Origin: a virus
Length of the DNA: 64,000 nt
Direction: 5' to 3' (one strand)
Virus record (IMG/VR): IMGVR_UViG_3300025085_000002
Coordinates: 62,001 to 126,000 of that record
Made by a program: the position numbers and the translations under genes. The notes below the pieces were generated by a model. It was given only the letters and a program-made list of their open reading frames with translations. It was not told the origin of the DNA and did no database searches. This document shows, in pieces, positions 1 to 9,450 of this stretch. The stretch's first letter is position 1, and each line of letters opens with the position of its first letter.

Positions 1-477
1 ATCAAGGTGACTACTATTGATGACTACACTCCTGGTAAAGCAATAAATCTTGGTGTAAAACTCGCTAAGTATGAAACGATTTTAGTATTGTCAGCACATT
101 CTCAGATTACGAAGATGAATTTGGGTTATGTTCAAACCAAACTAAAGTACTACTCGGCGGTATTTGGAAACCAAACTCCAATTTATAGAGGTAAAAAAAT
201 TACTAAGAGATACATATGGTCTCATTTCGGAACTGATGAAGAGGTGGATAATATGCATTCTACTATTGAAGATAGACCATTCTTACACAATGCATTTTGC
301 TTTTACAATAAAAAAGATTTGGTTAAGAATCCATTTGATGAATCTATTCCAGGAAAAGAAGATAGGTATTGGGCAATTGAGATTTTAGAAGAAGGTAAAA
401 ACTATTTATATACACCAAGTATCGAAGTAAATCACTACTATACTGGTAATGGCGCGACTTGGAAAGGATTAGGATAA
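1..477 (+). CDS. Family 2 glycosyltransferase, 5'-truncated by window edge
   Basis: The frame is open to base 1, so the real start lies upstream; GTG at 7 is only the first start-like codon. The visible part has the GT-A signature of family 2 transferases: a PGKAINLGVKLAKYE helix followed by the strand TILVLSAH, then KEDRYWA, which resembles the acceptor-side ED-x-W region. It presumably transfers a sugar from a nucleotide-sugar donor. It opens a run of sugar-modifying genes and overlaps the next start by one base (TAATG). Donor and acceptor cannot be read from sequence. Confidence 0.7.
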   Translation: MKVTTIDDYTPGKAINLGVKLAKYETILVLSAHSQITKMNLGYVQTKLKYYSAVFGNQTPIYRGKKITKRYIWSHFGTDEEVDNMHSTIEDRPFLHNAFCFYNKKDLVKNPFDESIPGKEDRYWAIEILEEGKNYLYTPSIEVNHYYTGNGATWKGLG

Positions 478-1175
478 TGTATAATAGAACGAACAAAGTA
501 TATGATGTGGTGGTGTGTACAACCGCAGTAGATAGGATTGATTTACATGAGATGGTATTTCCAAAGTACATTGAGTTCCTATCGGGATTAAATGTATATT
601 GGATGTTTACTATGAATGATATATGGAATAGTGCTGATACATCTATTCAATATCTCATATCACTGCTCAAGCAAAATAATATAGATTATAATTTCAGTTG
701 TCACGGGTTTGGTGGAACTCAGTATGACTTTTACAAATCCGCACACTATTTGGTAAATAATGTTTCTAATATGAATCCTAAATATGGTGTAGTTTGGTTA
801 GAAGATGATTGGTTACTTACAAAAGAAGATAAAAAACTAAAACCTATATTAGAATCTTTTAATTTTGGTGAGAATGACTACATTGGATTAGCAGCAAATA
901 AGTTTATGAGTTTTAATCCTGGTGTATTTGGTATGGGGATTATAAATAAAATAATGTTGAAAAACATAAACAATATGGAAGGTGTATATGGACCATCAAT
1001 TGATGATTTTGGGAAGGGTAATCCTGAAAGAGCAAGTTTGTATGGACCAACAAGGCAACCATCCTCGCTAAAATGTCCAGGTAAACATCATCACCGACCT
1101 TACTTTAAGGATATCGGTAGGAGTTGGGTTTCTCGTAATAAATTAAAAGAAAGAACTTTTAAACAAAATTTATAA
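477..1175 (+). CDS. Putative glycosyltransferase-like protein
   Basis: 232 residues, starting at the ATG that overlaps the previous stop (TAATG); a TTG at 459 would extend it but breaks the coupling. The N-terminal strand VYDVVVCTTAVDR and the motif WLEDDW near residues 107-111 look like a GT-A fold with a metal-binding acidic cluster. The C-terminus is basic and His-rich (KHHHRPY). I do not recognise a precise family; the assignment to glycan modification rests on the acidic motif and on lying between a GT2 enzyme and an epimerase. Confidence 0.5.
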   Translation: MYNRTNKVYDVVVCTTAVDRIDLHEMVFPKYIEFLSGLNVYWMFTMNDIWNSADTSIQYLISLLKQNNIDYNFSCHGFGGTQYDFYKSAHYLVNNVSNMNPKYGVVWLEDDWLLTKEDKKLKPILESFNFGENDYIGLAANKFMSFNPGVFGMGIINKIMLKNINNMEGVYGPSIDDFGKGNPERASLYGPTRQPSSLKCPGKHHHRPYFKDIGRSWVSRNKLKERTFKQNL

Positions 1176-2041
1176 TGAAAATATTAGTTACAGGTGGTGC
1201 AGGTTTTGTAGGAACAAACCTCATCAAAAGATTATTGAAAGATGGACACAATGTAGTATCTATCGACAATTATTATACTGGTAATGTACAAAATCATCAA
1301 AAAGGATGTAAGTATCTAAACCACGACCTCAGAAACATTACTGAGTTTATGGATGTTGATGTTGTATTTCACTTGGCAGCGATTGCCCGTATCCAACCAT
1401 CATTCAAATTACCCAAAGAATATTTTACTACCAATGCAAATGGAACTCTGAATTTGGTAGATTGGTGTGCTAATAATAACGTACCAATCATATACGCTGG
1501 TTCATCATCAAAACATAGTGGTAGATTTAAGAATCCATATACATTCTCAAAAGATGTGGGTGAAGACATCATTTCACTTTATCAGAAACATTATGAGTTG
1601 AAATCATCAATTACACGATTTTACAATGTATATGGACCACATCATCTAAAAGATGGTGGGTATTGTACTTTAATTGGTAAATGGGAAAAGGCAATTGAAG
1701 ATGGTAAGTCGCTTACTATTTTTGGTGATGGTACTAAACGTAGAGACTTTACTCATATTGACGATATCGTAGACGCATTAGTAAAGATTATGGAACAAGG
1801 GGCATATGGGTATGACTTTGAACTTGGTAGAGGTAAAAACTACTCTGTTAAAGACATAGCAGATATGTTCAACTATGATGATATTGTTTATGAAGATGAT
1901 AAGCCAGGTGAAGCATTGGTAACTCTTTGTGAAGATACACTCGCTAATGAAATACTTGGTTGGATACCAACTAAGGATATAGATAATTACATAACAAGTT
2001 ATATAAATGAAAAAGAACATAATATTCATACCGGCAATTGA
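1175..2041 (+). CDS. NAD-dependent epimerase/dehydratase (extended SDR)
   Basis: 288 residues. The N-terminal GGAGFVG (residues 7-13) is the Rossmann NAD-binding loop, followed by DNYYTGN as in UDP-glucose 4-epimerase and dTDP-glucose dehydratase relatives. YTFSK is the YxxxK catalytic pair, and RFYNVYGPHH and RRDFTHIDD are the conserved substrate-side motifs of extended SDR enzymes. Length is slightly below the usual 310-340. It probably makes or interconverts a nucleotide sugar used by the adjacent glycosyltransferases. Start and stop overlap both neighbours. Confidence 0.88.
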   Translation: MKILVTGGAGFVGTNLIKRLLKDGHNVVSIDNYYTGNVQNHQKGCKYLNHDLRNITEFMDVDVVFHLAAIARIQPSFKLPKEYFTTNANGTLNLVDWCANNNVPIIYAGSSSKHSGRFKNPYTFSKDVGEDIISLYQKHYELKSSITRFYNVYGPHHLKDGGYCTLIGKWEKAIEDGKSLTIFGDGTKRRDFTHIDDIVDALVKIMEQGAYGYDFELGRGKNYSVKDIADMFNYDDIVYEDDKPGEALVTLCEDTLANEILGWIPTKDIDNYITSYINEKEHNIHTGN

Positions 2042-2774
2042 TGCAGGTCGTGGAAGGCACCACGCATACAATTACAGTATTCAATCTTGGCAGAAGTGGG
2101 CTGAGAAAAATAATGCTGAAGTTGTAATTTGGGATACTGCGTTATATACTTGGGAAGAGATGACTATCCCATGGCAACGATATCACTTATTTAAAATACT
2201 TGACCATAACGAGATAGAATTTGACCAAGTTCTAATGGTTGATTCCGATACGATAGTACATCCAGATACACCTAATTTCTTTGAAATGAACGAACGTAAG
2301 TATACTGGTGTTCTTGATTTGGGGTGTTGGGAATGGACTGGTAGGTCACTAAGACATTACAAAGATATGTTCGATGGTTACAAGCTAGATAGAGGTATGT
2401 ACTTTAATGGTGGATTTCAAATTGTAAACGAATCCCATAGAGAATTCTTTGATTACGTATTAGACTTTTATTTTAAAAATCAAGATACTTTGGTAGAAAA
2501 GCAAAAAGCAGGATTGGGTACTGACCAAACTGTTATAAACTATCTGATACAAACTCAAGGAATTGATTTGAAGATGTTACCTGCCACATTCAATCTACAT
2601 CATATGTCGAGTAAGAACCTACTTAACTTTGGCCAATCGTGGTGGGGTGATAGTATGGATAATCTATACGAACAAGCGTGGGTATATCATTTTAATGCAA
2701 TTCCTAAAAATGGATTGAATAGAAACTCATCATACTTTATAAAAAGAGCATACGAGGAATTATGGGGAGAATAG
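2007..2774 (+). CDS. Glycosyltransferase with DxD motif
   Basis: 255 residues; start overlaps the epimerase by 35 bases. VLMVDSDTIVHPDT near residue 76 contains a DSD metal/nucleotide-sugar motif of GT-A enzymes (family 8 or galactosyl-transferase-like). MYFNGGFQIVN and GLGTDQTVINYL, with an aromatic C-terminal strand, match the acceptor region of such enzymes. The exact family is uncertain. Likely part of the glycan operon. Confidence 0.62.
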   Translation: MKKNIIFIPAIDAGRGRHHAYNYSIQSWQKWAEKNNAEVVIWDTALYTWEEMTIPWQRYHLFKILDHNEIEFDQVLMVDSDTIVHPDTPNFFEMNERKYTGVLDLGCWEWTGRSLRHYKDMFDGYKLDRGMYFNGGFQIVNESHREFFDYVLDFYFKNQDTLVEKQKAGLGTDQTVINYLIQTQGIDLKMLPATFNLHHMSSKNLLNFGQSWWGDSMDNLYEQAWVYHFNAIPKNGLNRNSSYFIKRAYEELWGE

Positions 2775-3709
2775 CATTTATATCAGAGTTACCATTTAAT
2801 GGTAAGGTGAATAGAAACCACCCACATATGAGAACTGAGTTTGCTCAATTTTGTGCTCTAAACGCAGACCATTATTGTTTCTATCAGATGGAACAATTAC
2901 AATCTGAATACGACCATATCATTCTACTCATTAGTAAGACTGATAAACTCAGAGATTTTGTATACCAAAAAGAAAAGTTGGTATCAGACTTGAGGAAGTT
3001 TGGTAAGAAGATTTGGTTTATGCAAGAGGCAACCGCACAAATATATCAAACAAAAGAACTTCATCATCAGATTTGGCATTATAATTTATTACAAGAAGTA
3101 GATGGTATCCTTACTGAAAATGTAACGGATTTTAACTACTTTAAAGGTATAACCTCTTCTGATAAAGAAATTCACACAATTCCCACTTTGATTATTGAAG
3201 ATAATTTTGTATATTTAAAAAATACTACAAAAGAAGAAAAGGTTATGATGGGTGGTAATTTCACTTCTTGGTATGGTGGGTTTGATTCTTACTTGGTATC
3301 GAGTGAGTTTAACAAACCAATATCAGTACCTAAAATGAGAACAGTTGCAAACGAAAGCCAATTGGTAGAGGTATTACCACACGTTACATTTTCAGAGTGG
3401 ATGAAACTCCTATCAAGTTATAAGTACGCGGTACATCTAATGCCTAACACCACTGCAGGTACGTTTTCATTGAATTGTTCTTTTCTTGGTATACCATGTA
3501 TAGGTTATGTTGATGCTGATACACAACGATTATCTCAACCCATGCTATCGGTTGATAGATTTGATTTAGAAAGTGCACGAAGTTTAGCAAAACAACTTAG
3601 AGATGATGAGGGCTTCTATAATGAATGTTCCAAATCGGCTCTAAATAATTACAACAAACACTTCCATGAGAATGTGTTTTTAACTAAAATGAATAAAATA
3701 TTATGTTAA
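2762..3709 (+). CDS. Putative GT-B type glycosyltransferase
   Basis: 315 residues. The C-terminal half has the arrangement expected for the donor domain of a GT-B enzyme: HLMPNTTAGTFSLNCSFLG followed by IPCIGYVD resembles the Gly-rich turn and 'G-x-P-x-I' segment that bind the nucleotide sugar. The N-terminal half (NRNHPHMRTEFAQFCAL) is unassigned. It overlaps both neighbours by 7-13 bases, so it is translationally coupled in the sugar block. Confidence 0.5.
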   Translation: MGRIAFISELPFNGKVNRNHPHMRTEFAQFCALNADHYCFYQMEQLQSEYDHIILLISKTDKLRDFVYQKEKLVSDLRKFGKKIWFMQEATAQIYQTKELHHQIWHYNLLQEVDGILTENVTDFNYFKGITSSDKEIHTIPTLIIEDNFVYLKNTTKEEKVMMGGNFTSWYGGFDSYLVSSEFNKPISVPKMRTVANESQLVEVLPHVTFSEWMKLLSSYKYAVHLMPNTTAGTFSLNCSFLGIPCIGYVDADTQRLSQPMLSVDRFDLESARSLAKQLRDDEGFYNECSKSALNNYNKHFHENVFLTKMNKILC

Positions 3710-4908
3710 ATAAATCAGATATATCATTTATCCAACCATCTCGTGATAATTTAAAGTACCTAAAGTGGTCATACGATTCAATCAGAAAGAATGGTGGGCC
3801 AGAACCAACCATTTGTGTTGCAGATGACTTCAGTAACGATGGAACTTGGGAGTGGTGTCAAGAAATGATGACCACGGACCCAAACTTCAAGGCAATACGA
3901 AACGAAGGACCAACACGATTGGGTCATACTATTCTATACGATAGATTAATCAACGAAGTAGCTACCACGCCAATTGTAGGTATATATCATGCTGATATGT
4001 ATTTATGTCCTGGCGCTCTTGAATCAGTATTAGAACACATTAAACCTCTAAGTGTGGTATCACTTACTCGTATCGAACCACCATTACATCCGGATGGTCC
4101 TGAAAAGATTCTTTTGGACTTTGGTATTGAGCCGGAAGAGTTTGTTGATTTAGAAGATAAGCTATTAGAACAATTACCATCGTTAAAACAAGGTAAAACT
4201 ACTGAGGGTATATTTGCCCCATGGTTCTTATTTAAAGAAGACTTTACTTCTATTGGTGGACACGACCCGTTATTTGCACCCCAATCAAAAGAAGATACTG
4301 ATATCTTTAATCGATTCCATCTGAATGGATATAAGTTTATTCAGACTTGGGATGGGTTTGTATATCATATGACTTGTAGAGGTAGTAGATTTGCAGATGG
4401 AGCGAAGCGTAATCCAAATGGAGAGGTCTTCATGAAGAATAGGGAGACTGATGAGTGGTTGATTCAGAATCAACGTTCAACTCGTAACTTCCTTAGAAAG
4501 TGGGGGCATTATTGTAAACATGATAAGTTAATGAAACCAGTCGTACCACATAAGTACGATATACAATTCAATATTGAAAATGGTACTTATGCATTACTAC
4601 ATGCCTTAGAACCCTGGTGTAGTAGAATTGTAATAGATTTAGATAAAGATAAAATCAAAGAATATATTGAGTTAGAACAACCAAGCACTCAGTTCGATTT
4701 AAGTAAAAGAATCAATGTAGATGTAGATTCTGATATTGAAATTAGTTTTGATGGTAATAAATTTACACAAAATGCATTTAATTACATACAGCAATTATCA
4801 GAAATATTAGATTTTAACGATTTTTCTAATGGTGAGTATGAATTAGACATATTTAATATAAAGGTGAATCGTGTAAAACACTACGATTCTGAGTTAATTA
4901 ATCTATGA
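3703..4908 (+). CDS. Family 2 glycosyltransferase
   Basis: 401 residues. The first 230 form a GT2 domain: DISFIQPSRDNLKYLKWS, then ICVADDFSNDGTWEW (the DDxSxDGT motif) and GIYHADMYL (DxD-like, near residue 90), with a GGHDPLFAP acceptor loop. The last about 130 residues are acidic, lack a recognised domain and may bind the acceptor or another protein. Start overlaps the preceding gene by 7 bases. Confidence 0.75.
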   Translation: MLNKSDISFIQPSRDNLKYLKWSYDSIRKNGGPEPTICVADDFSNDGTWEWCQEMMTTDPNFKAIRNEGPTRLGHTILYDRLINEVATTPIVGIYHADMYLCPGALESVLEHIKPLSVVSLTRIEPPLHPDGPEKILLDFGIEPEEFVDLEDKLLEQLPSLKQGKTTEGIFAPWFLFKEDFTSIGGHDPLFAPQSKEDTDIFNRFHLNGYKFIQTWDGFVYHMTCRGSRFADGAKRNPNGEVFMKNRETDEWLIQNQRSTRNFLRKWGHYCKHDKLMKPVVPHKYDIQFNIENGTYALLHALEPWCSRIVIDLDKDKIKEYIELEQPSTQFDLSKRINVDVDSDIEISFDGNKFTQNAFNYIQQLSEILDFNDFSNGEYELDIFNIKVNRVKHYDSELINL

Positions 4909-5150
4909 GATACTTTATATTACTACCAGGAGACACCGAAGAATCAGTTGATTTCTCAACTAATGTCTTAGGTGAAATTTCATTCAAAAACTTTTGGGCA
5001 GACCAAGGGTTTGAGATATTAGTAAGATTGGTAGAAAAGTATCCGGACACTTTATCTGAAGTGACAATCAAAGACGAACAATCTAAATCTTATTCCGTAG
5101 AAGAATTCTTGGACAAAATTAAAAAGTTAAAGGTAATCCAAAATGGGTAA
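4905..5150 (+). CDS. Hypothetical small protein
   Basis: 81 residues, start overlapping the glycosyltransferase stop (ATGA). Contains LLPGDTEES near the N-terminus and a Lys-rich C-terminal helix; no membrane segment. Not recognised. Its conserved overlap arrangement with both neighbours supports that it is expressed. Confidence 0.65.
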   Translation: MRYFILLPGDTEESVDFSTNVLGEISFKNFWADQGFEILVRLVEKYPDTLSEVTIKDEQSKSYSVEEFLDKIKKLKVIQNG

Positions 5151-5328
5151 AATAGACCTTAATAAATTAGAAGACTATGTAGATAGTCATGAGAGATATG
5201 AAAAATTTACAAAATCAAATAGGAAGAAAGCTAATAATGAAGAAAACTTTCTCCAATCACAAGGGAAGTCTGTTGGGGGGAGAACGACTGACACTTATAT
5301 CGGTCAACGAACAAAAGCAAGAACTTAG
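5143..5328 (+). CDS. Hypothetical small basic protein
   Basis: 61 residues, charged, predicted helical at the N-terminus (LNKLEDYVDSHERYEKF). It starts 8 bases inside the upstream gene. Its 3' half overlaps another plausible ORF in a different frame (5237-5392), so either or both may be real. No recognised domain. Confidence 0.5.
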   Translation: MGKIDLNKLEDYVDSHERYEKFTKSNRKKANNEENFLQSQGKSVGGRTTDTYIGQRTKART

Positions 5329-5392
5329 AGTATCAGACCCATTCGGAAGTGACTGGATAATTCCTTTGGAATTTGTAGATACTTATATATAA
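5237..5392 (+). CDS. Hypothetical small protein, overlapping frame
   Basis: About 51 residues from the ATG at 5237 (an earlier ATG at 5189 exists). The sequence has alternating hydrophobic residues (GERLTLISVNEQKQELRVSD) and ends FVDTYI, which looks like a small beta-rich fold rather than a shadow frame. It overlaps the 3' half of the 5143 gene by 92 bases. Which frame is used cannot be settled from sequence alone. Confidence 0.45.
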   Translation: MKKTFSNHKGSLLGGERLTLISVNEQKQELRVSDPFGSDWIIPLEFVDTYI

Positions 5393-5403
5393 GGATATGT
5401 AAT

Positions 5404-5559
5404 ATGAGTGGATTGAGTAGATATGAAGAAGCACTTGAACGTTTAATCAAATCGGTTGATGAGAAGTGGTCAGCTTCATATAAAAAATCCATAGATTGTA
5501 ATAACCCAAAAGGCTTTAGTCAAAAAGCACATTGTGCCGGCCGCAAAAAAGGAAAATAG
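5404..5559 (+). CDS. Small Cys-containing phage protein
   Basis: 51 residues (ATG 5404, TAG 5557). The C-terminal half reads NPKGFSQKAHCAGRKK with an upstream Cys, a signature I associate with short or C-terminal modules of marine phage proteins; function unknown. It ends one base before the endolysin start, so the two are probably co-translated. Confidence 0.6.
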   Translation: MSGLSRYEEALERLIKSVDEKWSASYKKSIDCNNPKGFSQKAHCAGRKKGK

Positions 5560-5560
5560 T

Positions 5561-6442
5561 ATGTTACTAAAAGTAGGTTCAAAAGGAAACGAAGTTAAAT
5601 TATTACAAGAGTTTTTAGAAATTGGCGCAGATGGTATATTCGGTAAAGGAACTGAGAAATCAGTTAAAGAATTCCAAAAAATCAATGGTTTGGTTGCTGA
5701 TGGTATCGTTGGCGCTTCCACTTGGGATTGTATGGGTTTGGCTACTACTGATGACTCAGAAAAGACATTCGAAACGGAAAATTGTCTAATTGTTAATAGA
5801 CATTACTTACCTAATGGTGAGTATAAATCAGGCCCAACTAATAAAGAGTATATATTCTTACATCATACTGCAGGGTGGCACAACCCATTCAATTGTATCG
5901 ACCAATGGGGTAGAGATTCTCGTGGTGCAGTAGCAACTGAATTTGTATTAGGTGGTCCATCAGTAAAAGGTAACAATGAAGACTATGATGGTGTAATGGT
6001 ACAAGCATTTCCTGAAGGTGGTTATGGGTGGCACTTAGGTAAGAATGGGTCACAGTATATGCACACACATTCAGTAGGAATTGAAGTGTGTAACTTTGGC
6101 TGGATTAAAGATGGTAAAACATATGCCGGTACACGAGTTCATGAATCTCAGTTGGTTGAGTTAGACACCCCATTTAGAGGATTCAAAACTTGGCACAAAT
6201 ATTCCGATGACCAAATCGAAGCACTTAGAAAGTGGATTCTATGGATTGGTGAGAGAGATAACATTGATGTAAGAAGCGGATTAGTAGAAGAAGTAAAGAA
6301 AAAAGGTGCAGGTGGATTTGAATTCAATGAAGATGCATACTATGGTAGAGTAAAGGGTATGTGGACTCATACTAATACACGTAAAGATAAGTTTGATATG
6401 TTCCCACAACAAGAACTATTAGATATGTTAATCTCTTTATAG
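5561..6442 (+). CDS. Endolysin: peptidoglycan-binding domain plus N-acetylmuramoyl-L-alanine amidase
   Basis: 293 residues from ATG 5561 (a GTG at 5534 lies inside the upstream gene). Residues about 5-60 are a PG_binding_1 repeat (GSKGNEVKLLQEFL, GADGIFGKGTEKSVKEFQ, DGIVGASTW). The rest is an Amidase_2/PGRP fold: FLHHTAGWH near residue 100 supplies the first zinc His, and HTHSVGIEVCNFG carries the second conserved segment. The enzyme should cut the muramoyl-alanine bond to release progeny. No signal peptide, so it needs a holin; holin-like candidates lie downstream. Confidence 0.88.
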   Translation: MLLKVGSKGNEVKLLQEFLEIGADGIFGKGTEKSVKEFQKINGLVADGIVGASTWDCMGLATTDDSEKTFETENCLIVNRHYLPNGEYKSGPTNKEYIFLHHTAGWHNPFNCIDQWGRDSRGAVATEFVLGGPSVKGNNEDYDGVMVQAFPEGGYGWHLGKNGSQYMHTHSVGIEVCNFGWIKDGKTYAGTRVHESQLVELDTPFRGFKTWHKYSDDQIEALRKWILWIGERDNIDVRSGLVEEVKKKGAGGFEFNEDAYYGRVKGMWTHTNTRKDKFDMFPQQELLDMLISL

Positions 6443-6491
6443 TAATATTACATAGTTATAACAGTAACGTAAATCATCCACGGAATTTATT

Positions 6492-9449
6492 ATGAAAAAG
6501 TATTTAATTAATTTATTACTATTGTTATTACCAACTGTAACATTAGCACAAGGTACAAGTTGGTTTGAGTTAAAAGTAGAATTTGGTAGATACATATTCA
6601 CCAGTGGAAATGTATATTCAAACGACCAGTCAATTTTAATAAAGCAAGGTAACGATACATTATACTACAAAGACTACGTTTCCTTAACTAATCCAAGTAC
6701 TTACAACTACACTATTTTAAATTGTGATACTGGTGATGTTAAGATAATACTTAACTCTAATAGAACTAGATGGTGGGATAATCAAGGTGTACCTCCGGTT
6801 GTGTGGTTACGAAACGCAACTCAAGATACATTTGTAAACATAGCCCCAATGACATTAGGGTTATTTAGTGGTGCAAACTCAGTTTACTCATACGATACAA
6901 CTGTTAATCTCCTATCACAACCACCACCATACGCAGGTTGTATGGATACATTATCTTCAACTTACGACTCTAATGCTAATATTAATAATGGTCAATGTAA
7001 ATATCCTGTAACTTTTGCAGTAGATATGAACTCTTATAATGACACGTTCTCTCAAGTTTATGTAAGTGGGCAGTTTAATAGTTGGAGTGGTATTGCAGAT
7101 TCTTTATCTGATTCAGATGGTGATGGTATTTGGACAGGTACTATTGATATACTAAACAATCCAGGTTGGTTATGGAAGTACTCAGTTGATAACTGGGTTG
7201 ACCAAGAGTTACCACCAAATATGCAAAACAATCAAAACCCATACGCTACTTGTTTCTTATTAGATGCCGCAGGGTTTACAAATAGAAATCTTATTGTAGA
7301 TGGAACATCAGTAGTATTAGATACTAATTGTTGGGAAAAGTGTTTAGATTGTGCTGATATTATAGGATGTACTGATACCACTTCTGCCGAATACAACCCA
7401 TGGGCTACAATAAGTGATGGGAAGTGTATAGGGAATCCAGCAGATACACTTTCTTGTTCTTCAAGTGAAACTTACTTAGACGTACAATTCACTCCCGATA
7501 ACTATGGTAGTGAATCAAGTTGGATTCTTTATGACAATAATGGAGCAGTATATACAGCATCTCAAGGGACCTATTCTGGCGCATCACCAGGTATAGCTAT
7601 ATCACATTACATTTGTGTTGATACAAATGTATTAGTAGATATTGTAATTAACGATTCTTATGGTGATGGTTTAAATGGTACTTTATTTGGTGGTCAAGTA
7701 GATGGTGATTTAAAAGTATATGATTGTTCAGGTAATCTATTATGGTCGTTATCTGATACAATTCCAAATGGTAACTTTGGGTATCAATTCACATCTCCAC
7801 AATTTAATACTGGAGGGATATGTTCTTCAGGCGCGTCTGATGTTTATGGGTGTATGAATCCATTCTCAACCACATACAATCCAAGTGCTACAATAGACAC
7901 GGGTACGTGTGGGCCAGCCCGAATAGTAGGATGTACTGACACATCAGCATTCAACTATGTAGATACCGCTAACACCAGTGAGATAATGACTGGCGATTAT
8001 ACCTTAAAAATAAAAGATGGCGCCTCAAATGGTTGGGGTGGTACTTGGTTAGGTATCAAACAAGGTGATAACTTGTCTCCTCAATTTAAAATGGGACCAA
8101 ATGATGGTTATGAATTAACGTTTGATGTACCTTTAAACATCTATGAACCAATTGATTTGTACCTATTTACAACGACTCAATCTCAAAACTCAATCGCTCA
8201 GATAGCATATACGTTGTATGGTCCTGAAGGTGATACTATTGTAGATGTTCCGTTTTGGGGAGCAACTACATTACAATTCCCCATAATTCAAAGAGTTGAT
8301 TCACAACCAACATTTGGTGATGTTTGTATCGAAAAAGTATTCGGATGTACCGATTCAACATCTATTAATTACGATTCATTAGCTAATACCGATGATGGTG
8401 GGTGTATTCCTGTTATTTTAGGATGTATGAATCCATTGTCATTTAATTACAACCCTAATGCAAATACGCCTGATACTTGTATAGCTATTAAAGTAGGTTG
8501 TACGGATTCAACAATGTGGAATTACGACCCATTAGCAAATACGTCAGGTACTTGTATTCCTTATATCTATGGTTGTACAAACCCATCCTCATTTAATTAT
8601 AATGCATTAGCTAACACGGATGATGGTTCATGTGTTCCTGTAATTTATGGGTGTACGGACCCAACATCTTATAATTACGATTCATTAGCTAACACGGATG
8701 ATGGGTCGTGTATCGCTAGAGTGTATGGTTGTACTGATTCAACTTCGTTTAACTTTGACCCATTAGCTAATACTGATAATGGAACTTGTGTTCCTTACAT
8801 TTATGGGTGTATGGATGTTAACTCATTTAACTACAATCCTGATGCTAATACAAATCAAGTATCGGCTACTGATTTTTCAAACCCATGTATTCCAATTATC
8901 TATGGTTGTACTGATTCAACGTCACTTAACTACAACCCATTAGCTAATACTGATAATGGTAGTTGTATTACCCCAATATATGGTTGTACTGACCCAAATG
9001 CTCATAATTATAACCCAAATGCTAATGTTTCTGACACTACGGCGTGTTTATATGATGCTGGGTGTATAGATGGGCCTGGTAACCCATATTGGTTAAATGA
9101 CCCATGTTACGCTTGGGTAATTGATGTAGACGAGTATTGTTGTACTAATTCGTGGGACACTGATTGTCAATATCTGTATGATTATTGTGCTACTGTCAAT
9201 GGTACTCTTAGTATTGATGATATTGACTTTAAAAATATTGTTGTGTATCCTAACCCAACAACAAATACATTAAATATCAGAACTACCTTGGATATTACAT
9301 ATACTTTATACGACTTTATGGGTAAATTGATTGTTGAAAATTCTAAAGAACGAACAATTGATATGTCATCATTAGCAAATGGTGTTTATTTCCTATCAAT
9401 TGAACACCATGGTACACGATTTAATAAAAAAATTGTAAAGGAAGATTAA
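6492..9449 (+). CDS. Large exported Cys-repeat protein with type IX secretion sorting domain
   Basis: 985 residues. Signal peptide (residues 1-20, MKKYLINLLLLLLPTVTLAQ). A beta-sandwich segment follows (TFAVDMNSYNDTF, VYVSGQFNSW), like the glycogen/starch-binding-like modules of flavobacterial secreted proteins. Then come about 13 copies of a 30-residue Cys repeat of the form GCTD-x-x-S-x-NYDPLANTDDGSC, most of them in residues 610-850. The C-terminus (VYPNPTTNTLNI ... YTLYDFMGKL ... LANGVYFLSIE) is a type A T9SS sorting domain. Known for host adhesins and enzymes, this domain directs passage through the outer membrane and surface attachment. The gene sits among phage lysis and structural genes, so infected cells may display it. 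An alternative is a cargo acquired from the host. Confidence 0.85.
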   Translation: MKKYLINLLLLLLPTVTLAQGTSWFELKVEFGRYIFTSGNVYSNDQSILIKQGNDTLYYKDYVSLTNPSTYNYTILNCDTGDVKIILNSNRTRWWDNQGVPPVVWLRNATQDTFVNIAPMTLGLFSGANSVYSYDTTVNLLSQPPPYAGCMDTLSSTYDSNANINNGQCKYPVTFAVDMNSYNDTFSQVYVSGQFNSWSGIADSLSDSDGDGIWTGTIDILNNPGWLWKYSVDNWVDQELPPNMQNNQNPYATCFLLDAAGFTNRNLIVDGTSVVLDTNCWEKCLDCADIIGCTDTTSAEYNPWATISDGKCIGNPADTLSCSSSETYLDVQFTPDNYGSESSWILYDNNGAVYTASQGTYSGASPGIAISHYICVDTNVLVDIVINDSYGDGLNGTLFGGQVDGDLKVYDCSGNLLWSLSDTIPNGNFGYQFTSPQFNTGGICSSGASDVYGCMNPFSTTYNPSATIDTGTCGPARIVGCTDTSAFNYVDTANTSEIMTGDYTLKIKDGASNGWGGTWLGIKQGDNLSPQFKMGPNDGYELTFDVPLNIYEPIDLYLFTTTQSQNSIAQIAYTLYGPEGDTIVDVPFWGATTLQFPIIQRVDSQPTFGDVCIEKVFGCTDSTSINYDSLANTDDGGCIPVILGCMNPLSFNYNPNANTPDTCIAIKVGCTDSTMWNYDPLANTSGTCIPYIYGCTNPSSFNYNALANTDDGSCVPVIYGCTDPTSYNYDSLANTDDGSCIARVYGCTDSTSFNFDPLANTDNGTCVPYIYGCMDVNSFNYNPDANTNQVSATDFSNPCIPIIYGCTDSTSLNYNPLANTDNGSCITPIYGCTDPNAHNYNPNANVSDTTACLYDAGCIDGPGNPYWLNDPCYAWVIDVDEYCCTNSWDTDCQYLYDYCATVNGTLSIDDIDFKNIVVYPNPTTNTLNIRTTLDITYTLYDFMGKLIVENSKERTIDMSSLANGVYFLSIEHHGTRFNKKIVKED

Positions 9450-9450
9450 T

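Noticed and set aside
344-571. Minus-strand open frames throughout the window (e.g. 344-571, 12292-12735, 36720-37193, 54079-54558)
   Set aside because: All lie opposite well-supported + strand genes, have no recognisable domains, and no start signals on that strand; they are shadows.
8340-9060. CRISPR-like array
   Set aside because: The regular repeats are codons of Cys repeats in the 6492 gene; spacer lengths and sequence follow the protein frame.
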